DNA from: CADAWZ01 sp045114665
GTDB lineage: Bacteria; Vulcanimicrobiota; CADAWZ01
Assembly (NCBI GenBank): GCA_045114665.1
Contig: JBGUKW010000213.1
Location: 1 to 17,205, forward strand
DNA: 17,205 bases
Direction: 5' to 3'
The stretch's first letter is position 1. The number at the start of each line of letters is the position of its first letter. Below, piece by piece: positions 1-7,082 of this stretch. The position numbers were made by a program, and so were the translations under genes. The notes under the pieces were generated by a model that worked only from the letters and a program-made list of their open reading frames with translations, did no database searches and had not been told where the DNA came from.

Positions 1-445
1 CAGGATATATAATAGAATCCAATATAAGCCAGCGATCTAAATCTATCAAAAAGACAATAATAAGAAAACAAAAAAAGAAAAAATAATAAAAATATGATAG
101 ACTAAAACCACCTAAATTATAAAAAAGCAAACATGACAGACAAGCAGTTATAAATTCAACAACGGCATATCTACAAGAAAATGAACTTCCACAGTCATGG
201 CATTTTCCTTTTAGAAAAATATATCCTAAAATTGGAATATTAAAATACCATTTTATAATCTCTCCACATGAAAAACAAGAAGACGATGGTGAAACAATAG
301 ACCTTCCAGCTGGAACTCGATATGCACATACATTTAAAAAACTTCCAATCAAAGCTCCAAAAATAAATGCAAAAAAAAGCGAGACTGGAGAATCATGTGT
401 AAAAAGAATAAAATATAAATTATTCAAAAACAAATCAAAATTCAT
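1..445 (-). CDS. pilD: Prepilin peptidase (type IV leader peptidase), N-terminal part, runs off the left edge
   Basis: Partial gene: 148 codons are visible from the ATG at 445, and the C-terminal part lies outside the window. It is an inner-membrane aspartic protease that cleaves prepilin leaders after Gly and methylates the new N-terminal Phe. Visible features in order: a first hydrophobic segment (about residues 23-40) ending in GSFLNVCAYRVP, the family hallmark; two CxxC pairs (CFSCG near 58-61 and CHDCG near 83-86) forming the cytoplasmic zinc module of bifunctional PilD/GspO enzymes; further membrane segments; and IDLDRWLILD near the edge, which carries the first catalytic aspartate region. 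The start is the first ATG after the pilin terminator; no strong Shine-Dalgarno sequence is seen. The neighbouring pilin at 512-967 is a likely substrate. Identification rests on these motifs and context. Confidence 0.9.
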   Translation of the reverse strand, partial: MNFDLFLNNLYFILFTHDSPVSLFFAFIFGALIGSFLNVCAYRVPAGRSIVSPSSSCFSCGEIIKWYFNIPILGYIFLKGKCHDCGSSFSCRYAVVEFITACLSCLLFYNLGGFSLSYFYYFFFFCFLIIVFLIDLDRWLILDSIIYP

Positions 446-454
446 AATAATAAA

Positions 455-485
455 TATAAAAAGGCAACGGATAAAACCGTTGCCT
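455..485 (-). terminator. Intrinsic terminator after the pilin gene
   Basis: A perfect 9-bp inverted repeat (AGGCAACGG at 462-470 and CCGTTGCCT at 477-485, 6-nt loop) is followed on the minus strand by TTTTATATTT. It sits 27 bases after the pilin stop and before the prepilin peptidase start. It should limit read-through from the strongly expressed pilin into the peptidase gene. Confidence 0.8.
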
Positions 486-511
486 AAAAATCAAACTAAA
501 TACAATAACAA

Positions 512-967
512 CTAAGGAAGACTTACTGTATATTTAGCAGCATCACTACTATCACTTGCCAATGGACAAACAAGACCGACTTGAGAATCGAATTGTGGGA
601 ACTTTGTATCCTTAACACCAGCTTGTCTGTGGTCACCTGATGTGCAGAGTAAGTAATAATAATCAGGATTTGATTTCATTGTATAGGTGTAAGTAGTACC
701 AGGAGTCAAAGGACACTCTGGAAGAACTTTCATGTAGCCTTCTGATCTAATTGCAGAATATTCTCCAGGATATCTACCATTGTGGTCAGCTGCATACATT
801 TCACAAGCTGTACCAAGGTTCTTCAAGTTTGATTTACAAGCTGTGAGCTGTCCTTGAGCACGAGCTTTTACGAAGTTTGGTACGAGGATAGCTGCGAGAA
901 TAGCTATGATAGCGATAACGATCATGAGCTCGATAAGAGTAAAACCTTTTTTATTGAGTTTCTTCAT
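512..967 (-). CDS. Type IV pilin / pseudopilin-like prepilin (PilA/GspG type)
   Basis: A 151-residue prepilin, the structural subunit of a type IV pilus or of a related type II secretion pseudopilus. Residues 1-8 (MKKLNKKG) form a short positively charged leader. Cleavage after Gly8 leaves Phe9 first, giving FTLIELMIVIAIIAILAAI with Glu13 as the conserved Glu5 of the mature protein and Pro30 as Pro22. The hydrophobic helix is followed by a cysteine-containing segment (C44, C55) and a short globular domain with C85, C108 and C134, so one or two disulfides are possible. A clear SD (AAGGAG, 8 nt before the ATG) sets the start. The gene has its own promoter and terminator, unlike its neighbours, which suits an abundant subunit. 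The short G-type form is shared by minor pilins and pseudopilins, so the exact role is not fixed. Confidence 0.92.
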   Translation of the reverse strand: MKKLNKKGFTLIELMIVIAIIAILAAILVPNFVKARAQGQLTACKSNLKNLGTACEMYAADHNGRYPGEYSAIRSEGYMKVLPECPLTPGTTYTYTMKSNPDYYYLLCTSGDHRQAGVKDTKFPQFDSQVGLVCPLASDSSDAAKYTVSLP

Positions 968-1011
968 TTTGGTTTCTCCTTTTAAAAAATTTATAAAATT
1001 ATTATAACAAT

Positions 1012-1025
1012 GTGAGAAAACTCAC
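1012..1025 (-). promoter_or_regulatory. Small hairpin in the pilin 5' leader
   Basis: A 5-bp inverted repeat (GTGAG, 4-nt loop, CTCAC) lies just downstream of the predicted pilin start of transcription and upstream of the SD. It would form a short stem near the mRNA 5' end. Such stems can slow decay of abundant mRNAs, or the repeat could be a small operator; the sequence alone does not decide. Confidence 0.35.
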
Positions 1026-1031
1026 GAACAT

Positions 1032-1059
1032 ATTATAACACAAAATAAAAATAAATCAA
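1032..1059 (-). promoter_or_regulatory. Sigma70-type promoter of the pilin gene
   Basis: Minus-strand TTGATT (1054-1059) and a perfect TATAAT (1032-1037) are separated by 16 bp, leaving a 5' leader of roughly 55-60 nt before the pilin ATG. Upstream, at 1071-1089 on the minus strand, are two nine-base A runs separated by a single T, which look like an UP element or a bent A-tract. No sigma54 -24/-12 element is seen here. Confidence 0.7.
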
Positions 1060-1087
1060 GTAAATTTCAATTTTTTTTTATTTTTTT

Positions 1088-2302
1088 TTACATTTGACCA
1101 ACGAGTTGATATAGAGGCATAAATACTGAGACAACGATAAATCCTACAATACCACCCATGCCTACAATCATTATAGGCTCAAGCATTGATGTAAGAGAAG
1201 AAAGCATATAATCAACCTCTGTATCATAGAAATCTGCGATTTTTGAAAGCATAGCATCCAAGTTACCAGTTTCTTCACCGACAGATACCATTTGAGTAAC
1301 CATAGGAGGAAAAATACCACTTGCTCCAAGAGGTGCAGCAATATTTTCACCTTCTCTAATACTATCTCTAACTTTATTAATAGTCTTTGCAATAACTTCG
1401 TTTCCAGAAGCAGAACCCACAATTTCAAGAGATTGCATGATAGGAACACCAGAAGAAAGCAAAGTACCTAAAGTTCTACAAAAACGAGAAATAGCAACTT
1501 TCTTATTGAGAATACCAAATACAGGTACATTCAATTTGAGAGTATCAAACATTTCTCTTCCTTGTTGAGTCTTTCCAAATTGGGTCAAGAATACAGAAAT
1601 AAGGAAAATACCTACTACTAAACCAGCGATGACCCAAATATTTTGGAAGGCTTTAGTAACACTCATCAAAATCTTAGTTGGTAATGGTAAATCAAGAGCC
1701 ATGCCCTCAAACAAGTTAACGAATGTAGGCAAAATATATGTTACAAGAAAAATAACAATACCTATAGCCATGACCAAAATAACGACAGGATAAGTAAGAG
1801 CTGCTTTAACTTTTTTCTTTAAATTGTAATCTTTTTCCATAAAGCCAGCAAGACGTTCGAGAACTTCATCAAGCACACCGCCCATTTCACCAGCTTTGAC
1901 CATACTTATATAAAGTGGAGAAAAGATATCTTTGTGTTTACCTAAAGCATTTGAAAGAGTAGAACCACCTTCTACATCTTTTCTAACAGTTATCAAAACT
2001 TGTTGTAAAGTTTTATCTTCTGTCTGTTCGCCTAAAATATCGAGACAACGAACCATGGCCAAACCTGCATTGATCATTGTTGCAAATTGACGAGAAAAAA
2101 CGGTTAAAGCCTGTTCATCAACTCTATGGAATGCTGATAGAATGGAAGGACCACCCTTTGCATCAGTCTTCTCTCTTATATCAATAACGGCATATTGGCG
2201 ATCCTGAAGTATCTTATTTGCCTCATTAATATTTCGAGCTTCAATTCTATCTCTTTTCATCTGCCCATCACGGGTTTTTGCTTCATAAACAAAAATTGGC
2301 AT
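1088..2302 (-). CDS. pilC: Type IV pilus inner-membrane platform protein PilC (GspF family)
   Basis: A 404-residue polytopic inner-membrane protein that couples the PilB/PilT motors to pilus assembly and disassembly; the length is normal for the family. The short N-terminal stretch (MPIFVYEAKTRDG) is typical. Two GspF repeats follow, roughly 66-195 and 270-400, each with the FSRQFATMINAG/RFCRTLGTLLSSGVP type of helix and a GE-containing loop (KAGEMGG near 137-142, VGEETGN near 341-347). Membrane segments lie near 171-195, 221-240 and 375-397. The SD (GGAGG, 9 nt before the ATG) supports the start. It lies downstream of pilT and the microprotein, separated from them by a hairpin. The stop codon abuts the A-tract upstream of the pilin promoter. 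Confidence 0.95.
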   Translation of the reverse strand: MPIFVYEAKTRDGQMKRDRIEARNINEANKILQDRQYAVIDIREKTDAKGGPSILSAFHRVDEQALTVFSRQFATMINAGLAMVRCLDILGEQTEDKTLQQVLITVRKDVEGGSTLSNALGKHKDIFSPLYISMVKAGEMGGVLDEVLERLAGFMEKDYNLKKKVKAALTYPVVILVMAIGIVIFLVTYILPTFVNLFEGMALDLPLPTKILMSVTKAFQNIWVIAGLVVGIFLISVFLTQFGKTQQGREMFDTLKLNVPVFGILNKKVAISRFCRTLGTLLSSGVPIMQSLEIVGSASGNEVIAKTINKVRDSIREGENIAAPLGASGIFPPMVTQMVSVGEETGNLDAMLSKIADFYDTEVDYMLSSLTSMLEPIMIVGMGGIVGFIVVSVFMPLYQLVGQM

Positions 2303-2344
2303 TACTTCAAACCTCCGTTTGCCAATATTTTAAGAAATAAAATC

Positions 2345-2385
2345 TTTGACTGTAGGAACATCTTATTAGAAGTCCTACAGTCAAA
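2345..2385 (-). terminator. Long perfect hairpin between the microprotein gene and pilC
   Basis: A perfect 13-bp inverted repeat (TTTGACTGTAGGA at 2345-2357 and its complement at 2373-2385) encloses a 15-nt loop. On the minus strand it is followed by GATTTTATTTC, a broken T run. It starts 9 bases after the microprotein stop and ends 42 bases before pilC. It may be a leaky terminator, or a processing/stabilising stem that sets pilC at a different level from pilBT. I see no convincing promoter between it and pilC, so some read-through is expected. Confidence 0.65.
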
Positions 2386-2394
2386 TAAAAACGA

Positions 2395-2472
2395 CTAAAT
2401 TTTTGTGAGTTTTGCTGTTACTACAATAGCAAGTGGAACGAGCCACCACCACATTGAACCGAAAAGTTCCAC
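2395..2472 (-). CDS. 25-residue membrane microprotein between pilT and pilC
   Basis: A short reading frame of 25 codons plus TAG, starting with GTG. It is supported by a near-ideal Shine-Dalgarno sequence (AAGGAGGT at 2479-2486, 6 nt before the GTG), stronger than those of most genes in the window. A stable hairpin begins just after the stop. The product begins MELFGSMWWWLVPL and continues as a hydrophobic stretch (LAIVV) before a basic tail ending KLTKI, so it looks like a single-pass membrane or membrane-surface peptide with three adjacent tryptophans and a positive C-terminus. It lies 59 bases after pilT and most likely shares its transcript. I recognise no family. A role with the pilus machinery is inferred from position only. 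The alternative is that the SD is a relic or part of a leader peptide controlling pilC. Confidence 0.6.
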   Translation of the reverse strand: MELFGSMWWWLVPLAIVVTAKLTKI

Positions 2473-2531
2473 AATAACACCTCCTTATAATTATTCATGA
2501 AACAAAATAGAATAAAAAGAATTACTTTTTA

Positions 2532-3650
2532 TCATCTTTTCATTGAACTTGTACGACCTCTACCAGATGCAAGTGCACTTTCAATCATTCTCTTTAATTC
2601 ATCTTGGTGAGTTGTACGAGCAAGAGCTTCTTCTTCAGTAATCTGCTTAGATGTACAAAGATCAAGCAAAGATTGTTCCATTGTTTTCATTCCATATTTT
2701 GAACCTGTTTGAATTGTATTATAAATTTGATGTGATTTTCCTTCTCTTATTAGAGATTTAAGTGCAGGTGTTGCTAAAAGTATTTCAATAGCAGGAACAC
2801 GACCTATACCACTTGCATGTGGAATAAGTTGCTGACAGAATACAGCTTCAAGAACTCCAGCCAACTGAACTTTTGTCTGTTGTTGTTGGTGTGGAGGGAA
2901 AATATCTATAATTCTGTCGATTGTCTGAGAAGCATCTGATGTATGGAGTGTTCCAAAAACAAGATGTCCTGTTTCTGCTGCAGTCAAAGCTCCAGAAACT
3001 GTTTCAAAATCACGCATCTCACCAATTAGAATGACATCTGGGTCTTCTCTCAATGTTCCTTTAAGAGCATTTGTCCAACTCTGAGTGTCATGACCAATTT
3101 CTCTTTGGTTAATCATGGCTTTTTTATGTGGGTGTACATATTCAATAGGATCTTCAATTGTTATGATATGTACTGCTCTTGTTGAATTGATTATATCCAA
3201 CATACAAGCAATTGTTGTTGATTTTCCAGCACCTGTTGCACCAGTAACCAAAACTAAGCCATTAGGACGAGAAACAACTTCTTCGATAAGCTCAGGAAGT
3301 CTCAACTCTTCACGTGTTGGAATACTTCCAGTTATAGAACGAAGTGTTGATCCTACATACCCTCTCTGGCGAAAAACATTGACCCTAAAACGACCAAAAC
3401 CTCTTACAGCGTGTGAGCAATCGAGTTCCCAAGTTTTCTCAAATTTTTCTCTCTGTTTATCATTGAGAATACTATATACAAGACGCTTTGTATCATCTGG
3501 CATCAATCTTGGAAATTCAGTGTGAACAAGTTTTCCATTCAATCTAAGAATAGGTGGCAATCCAACTGTAAGATGAAGATCTGAAGCCTTACGCTCAATG
3601 GTCAATCTCATCAATTCTTCCATTGTTACTTTTAACATTGACTCAGCCAT
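2532..3650 (-). CDS. pilT: Pilus retraction ATPase PilT
   Basis: A 372-residue hexameric cytoplasmic ATPase that powers pilus disassembly and twitching. The N-terminal PAS-like domain carries ASDLHLTVG (22-30). The RecA-like domain has Walker A GATGAGKST (137-145), an Asp box (IITIEDPIEY, 162-171), Walker B (DPDVILIGEMRD, 203-214) and a His box (TGHLVFGTLHTSDA, 227-240). The PilT-specific C-terminal motif appears as LKSLIREGK (about 297-305), followed by QTGSKYGMKTMEQSL. The motif and the absence of a tetracysteine module separate it from PilB. The start is supported by AAAGGAG, 9 nt upstream. It lies 66 bases after pilB with no terminator between, so the two are probably co-transcribed. The length and the basic, Ser/Arg-rich tail are ordinary for PilT. 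Confidence 0.97.
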   Translation of the reverse strand: MAESMLKVTMEELMRLTIERKASDLHLTVGLPPILRLNGKLVHTEFPRLMPDDTKRLVYSILNDKQREKFEKTWELDCSHAVRGFGRFRVNVFRQRGYVGSTLRSITGSIPTREELRLPELIEEVVSRPNGLVLVTGATGAGKSTTIACMLDIINSTRAVHIITIEDPIEYVHPHKKAMINQREIGHDTQSWTNALKGTLREDPDVILIGEMRDFETVSGALTAAETGHLVFGTLHTSDASQTIDRIIDIFPPHQQQQTKVQLAGVLEAVFCQQLIPHASGIGRVPAIEILLATPALKSLIREGKSHQIYNTIQTGSKYGMKTMEQSLLDLCTSKQITEEEALARTTHQDELKRMIESALASGRGRTSSMKR

Positions 3651-3716
3651 TTGGAATATCTCCTTTAAATTGTTTTGTTATATACTAAATTTCTACTATA
3701 TATACTATATAAAATA

Positions 3717-5447
3717 CTAAATTTCCTGACCTTCGATGAATACGACTCTGAGACATTCCTCAATTGTCGTGATTCCGTCGAGAACCTTTCTTAGACCGTC
3801 GTCAGGCATTGTTTTCATTCCTTCTTCAATAGCACACTGACGAATTTCTGCTGTTGAACATCTCTGAAGAATAAGTGATCTAATTCTATCTGACATAACA
3901 AGAAGTTCATGGATTCCAGTTCTTCCCTTATAACCAGACATCTTACAAGTATCACAACCTCTGCCTTTATAGAATGTAATTTCAGAATCAGTATATGCTG
4001 CAAGTCCAAACTTTCTGATAGATTCCATTGGAGGAACATAAGCTTCTTTACAATTTGGACATATAGTTCTTGCAAGACGTTGAGCAAGAACACAGATAAG
4101 AGATGATGAGCAGAGGAATGGTTCAATACCCATTTCAATAAGACGAGTTACAGCACCAGATGAATCATTAGTGTGGAGTGTTGACAAGACCAAGTGTCCT
4201 GTAAGAGCAGATTCAACAGCAATTGTTGCAGTTTCACCATCACGAATCTCACCGACCATGATAATATCAGGGTCTTGACGAAGGAAAGAACGAAGAGCAG
4301 AAGCAAATGTTAGACCTGCTTTATTGTTCTGCTGAACTTGGTTAATTCCAGCAATCTGATATTCGACAGGGTCTTCTACAGTCATGATATTTACACCTAC
4401 GGTATTAAGTCTATTCAAAACTGAATAAAGAGTTGTTGATTTTCCTGAACCTGTAGGACCTGTTACAAGAACCATTCCATAAGGTTTATCGACCATATTT
4501 TCAAGCTGTGCTTGAATTTCAGGATAGAATCCCAATTTTCCAAGACCTATCATGACAGAACCTCTGTCGAGAATTCTCATAACAACCTTTTCGCCATGGA
4601 CACAAGGTAATGTAGAAACACGAAGATCATATTCACGACCATCATGTTTTAAGTGGATTTTTCCATCCTGAGGAATACGACGTTCTGCAATATCCAAACT
4701 TGACATAATTTTGATACGAGAAACCATAGGTGCTTGAATATGTTTAGGTGGTTGCATGACCTCATGCAAAACACCATCAACACGATATCTAACACGAACA
4801 GATTTTGCATCTGGCTCAATATGAATATCAGATGATTTATCATTTATAGCCTGTGAAATTATAAGGTTAACAACACGGACAATAGGAGCTTCATCAACAA
4901 GTTTTGTCAACTCATCGAGAGAAACTTCTTCTTCTGCATTGTCATCAACTTCCATATCTCCAAAATCAGCTGCACTAATGTCTTTTACTGTATCTTCAAC
5001 CTCAGCAAGATCGGTGGATCCAAATTGAGTTCCAATTACTTTTTTAAGAGAAGATTCAGTAGCAATAACAGGTTCAATATCATATCCTGTTACAAGTCTG
5101 ATATCATCTATAGCAAGAATATCAGCAGGGTCTGCCATAGCTAAGCGAATTCTGTTATCAACAAGATCTACAGCAATTACATTATATCTTTTCGCAAGAT
5201 TATCTGGAATTGTTTTCACTATATCTGGATTTAATTCCATATTATCAAGATCTACGAAATCAACATTTAACTGAAGTCCCATCATCTCAGTTACATCTTT
5301 ATCAGTTACGAATCCCATACCAACAAGAATTTTTGTAACTGGATCACCTGTCTTAGCTGCTTGATCTTGAGCTCTTGAAAGCTGACGCTCAGTTATAAGC
5401 CCATTCTCAATGAGAAGCTCCTCTATTTCTTTTTTCCTTAAACTCAT
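3717..5447 (-). CDS. pilB: Pilus extension ATPase PilB (GspE family)
   Basis: A 576-residue cytoplasmic motor for pilus polymerisation. Domains in order: a MshEN/T2SSE-N domain (about 1-145), an acidic linker (150-180), the N2 domain (about 180-300) and the RecA-like ATPase. Visible motifs are Walker A GPTGSGKST (330-338), Asp box IMTVEDPVEY (354-363), Walker B DPDIIMVGEIRD (392-403), His box TGHLVLSTLHTND (416-428) and the zinc tetracysteine C463/C466 and C498/C501. In the MshEN part, the RLG motif usually needed for cyclic di-GMP binding is replaced by PVT (36-38). The SD is weak (GGTGG before the ATG). The gene follows a broken pilB copy by 53 bases and precedes pilT. Its N-terminal half shares a near-identical tract with that copy, evidence of duplication or gene conversion. 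Confidence 0.96.
   Translation of the reverse strand: MSLRKKEIEELLIENGLITERQLSRAQDQAAKTGDPVTKILVGMGFVTDKDVTEMMGLQLNVDFVDLDNMELNPDIVKTIPDNLAKRYNVIAVDLVDNRIRLAMADPADILAIDDIRLVTGYDIEPVIATESSLKKVIGTQFGSTDLAEVEDTVKDISAADFGDMEVDDNAEEEVSLDELTKLVDEAPIVRVVNLIISQAINDKSSDIHIEPDAKSVRVRYRVDGVLHEVMQPPKHIQAPMVSRIKIMSSLDIAERRIPQDGKIHLKHDGREYDLRVSTLPCVHGEKVVMRILDRGSVMIGLGKLGFYPEIQAQLENMVDKPYGMVLVTGPTGSGKSTTLYSVLNRLNTVGVNIMTVEDPVEYQIAGINQVQQNNKAGLTFASALRSFLRQDPDIIMVGEIRDGETATIAVESALTGHLVLSTLHTNDSSGAVTRLIEMGIEPFLCSSSLICVLAQRLARTICPNCKEAYVPPMESIRKFGLAAYTDSEITFYKGRGCDTCKMSGYKGRTGIHELLVMSDRIRSLILQRCSTAEIRQCAIEEGMKTMPDDGLRKVLDGITTIEECLRVVFIEGQEI
5009..5280 (-). repeat. Near-identical tract shared with the broken pilB copy (copy in pilB)
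   Basis: Aligns without gaps to 5885-6156 at a constant offset of 876 bases, with 18 mismatches over 272 positions by hand count (about 93%). Flanking parts of the two genes are much more diverged. The two copies are in direct orientation. Confidence 0.85.
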
Positions 5448-5500
5448 AATTCCACCAACTTAATTATAAATTTATTTTATTTTTTTATTTTGAAAAAACC

Positions 5501-6428
5501 CTATTTGAGGATTTTCATAATAACATTTTCAACATTTGATGAAGGAAGAATTGAAATCAACATATTATAACTAATTCCTTCATACTTATAAGTTGTACTT
5601 CCATTTTGAAGAATATTTTTCTTCAAAATATCAAGATTTGATATAGTTTTTATGTAGGATATCAATCCTTTATTAATATCATTAGGAATAGACATAACTT
5701 CTTGTTTATTATCATTTTCTACATAATATACAATGCCACAATCTGGTTTTTCATCACAAATAATCCTAATTTCAGAAATCTTATCTTTCATCGCTACATC
5801 AATAATAAGCCTAAAAAACCTTACAACAGGTGCTACATCAACAAGCTCATTCATTTCATCAATATCTATTTCTTCTTCAGCAAAGATCGGAAGATCCAAA
5901 TTGAGTTCCAATTACTTTTTTAAGAGAAGATTCATTAGCTATAACAGGTTCAATATCATATCCTGTTACAAGTCTGATATCATCTATTGCAAGAATATCC
6001 CTTGGATTTGCCATAGCTAAGCGGATTCTGTTATCAACAATATCCACAGCAATTACATTATATCTTTTTGCAAGATTTTCTGGAATTGTTTTCACTATAT
6101 CTGGATTTAATTCCATATTATCGAGATCTACGAAATCGACATTTAACTGAAGTCCCAGTATCTTAGTTAGGTCTTTATCGGTTATAAATCCCATACCAAT
6201 AAGAATATCTGTAATTGGAAGAGAAGAACCAGTTACTTGTTCTTGTGCAATTGAGAGCTGTTTTTCTGTTATAAAACCATTTTCAATAAGCAACTTTTCA
6301 AGTTGTCCCTCAGAAACATCCACTATAGTTTCATAAGATTCCGAATGATTAATTTTTTCTTTTTTATAAGAATCAAAATTATTCTTTATTCCTAAAAGCT
6401 TTAATAAGAATTTTAACAAAACCTTCAA
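5501..6428 (-). pseudogene. Truncated and frameshifted pilB paralogue (no ATPase domain)
   Basis: Two overlapping frames (6428-5877 and 5911-5501) together match the MshEN and N2 parts of the adjacent PilB. Where PilB reads GATCTTGCTGAG, this copy reads GATCTTTGCTGA: one extra T (plus-strand A run 5882-5884) shifts the frame into TGA. Removing it gives one open frame of 308 codons. That product would run from an N-terminal hydrophobic/basic extension (MKVLLKFLLKLLGIK) through LIENGFITEKQLS, the near-identical tract and AEEEIDIDEMNELVD, ending in VENVIMKILK just before the Walker A region. It has no Walker A/B, His box or tetracysteine, so it cannot be a motor. The start is TTG with GGAAAGGG upstream. 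The second half (about 40% identical to PilB by eye) has no other stops, so the frameshift is recent, a sequencing error, or programmed. If intact it could act as a regulator or inhibitor. Confidence 0.8.
5885..6156 (-). repeat. Near-identical tract shared with pilB (copy in the broken paralogue)
   Basis: Partner of the tract at 5009-5280. It encodes the second half of the MshEN domain, with only 7 differences in about 92 residues, whereas the N2 portion after it has drifted strongly. The tract ends at the frameshift site. Confidence 0.85.
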
Positions 6429-6477
6429 TTAGCCCTTTCCAATTTTAACCTAAATATATGTTTTCTGCAATATATTA

Positions 6478-7077
6478 TTATTTTCCTTCGTTTGTTGAAC
6501 CGTTTGTTAAATTTGTTTTAGGTTTTTTATCAACAGAACATTCTGAAGTCTCATCAAAAACAGGAATCAATCCTTTTTTTCTTGGTCCAGAAAGCAATAT
6601 TTTTTCCATGGTTCTCTGCAAGATAGTTATATAAAATTCTCTTTTATCAACAGGGACAACAAGTATTGTCAAAAACCCCATGCGATTACCCCCCAAAACA
6701 TCTGTAAAAACTTGATCTCCTATTACAACTGTTTTATCTGGTACAGTATCTAGTATTTTTAAGGCATCTATAAATGCCTTTTTTCTTGGTTTTATAGCCC
6801 TAAAAACAAAAGGAATATTAAGGAGATCGGAAAAAAATTTTACCCTTCCCCTCAAAAGACAATTAGAAACAATACACAATTTAAAACCAAGTGATTGGGC
6901 TTTTTTTATCCAATCTTTAACAGCTTCAGTTATTGCTTTTGTTTTCCAACTTACCAGAGTATTATCAAGGTCTAGTATAATAGATTCAAACCCTAAAGTT
7001 TTTAAACGTTCAAGGTTTATATTTTCTACCCTATCAATAGAAAAATCTGGCAGAAACATTTTTAGATTAAATAGCAT
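6478..7077 (-). CDS. yqeG: YqeG-family HAD phosphatase
   Basis: A 199-residue cytoplasmic HAD hydrolase of the YqeG / phosphatidylglycerophosphatase-like family. Motif I is DLDNTL (D36, D38), motif II is SN at 71-72 (CIVSNC), motif III is K96 (AIKPRKK), and motif IV is GDQVFTD (G120, D121, D126), all in the usual order and spacing. The N-terminal MFLPDF is also typical of the family. The exact substrate is uncertain: relatives include the mitochondrial phosphatidylglycerophosphate phosphatase, while bacterial YqeG has been linked to ribosome-related genes. The gene starts 5 bases after the udk stop, so it is translated from the same mRNA; the SD is weak (GATGGGA). The tail after about residue 170 is polar and probably disordered. 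Confidence 0.88.
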   Translation of the reverse strand: MLFNLKMFLPDFSIDRVENINLERLKTLGFESIILDLDNTLVSWKTKAITEAVKDWIKKAQSLGFKLCIVSNCLLRGRVKFFSDLLNIPFVFRAIKPRKKAFIDALKILDTVPDKTVVIGDQVFTDVLGGNRMGFLTILVVPVDKREFYITILQRTMEKILLSGPRKKGLIPVFDETSECSVDKKPKTNLTNGSTNEGK

Positions 7078-7082
7078 ATTTA

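Noticed and set aside
1071..1091. T-rich stretch after pilC as a terminator
   Set aside because: On the transcribed minus strand it reads as A runs and has no stem; it fits an upstream element of the pilin promoter better.
3115..3525. Plus-strand 136-codon frame opposite pilT
   Set aside because: It is antisense to conserved pilT motifs and its product is low in recognisable features; the codon pattern of pilT explains it.
6442..6470. Promoter-like TTGCAG-17-TAAAAT ahead of the broken pilB copy
   Set aside because: The start of transcription would fall inside the SD, a few bases from the TTG start, so it is unlikely to drive that frame; chance matches are common in this AT-rich DNA.
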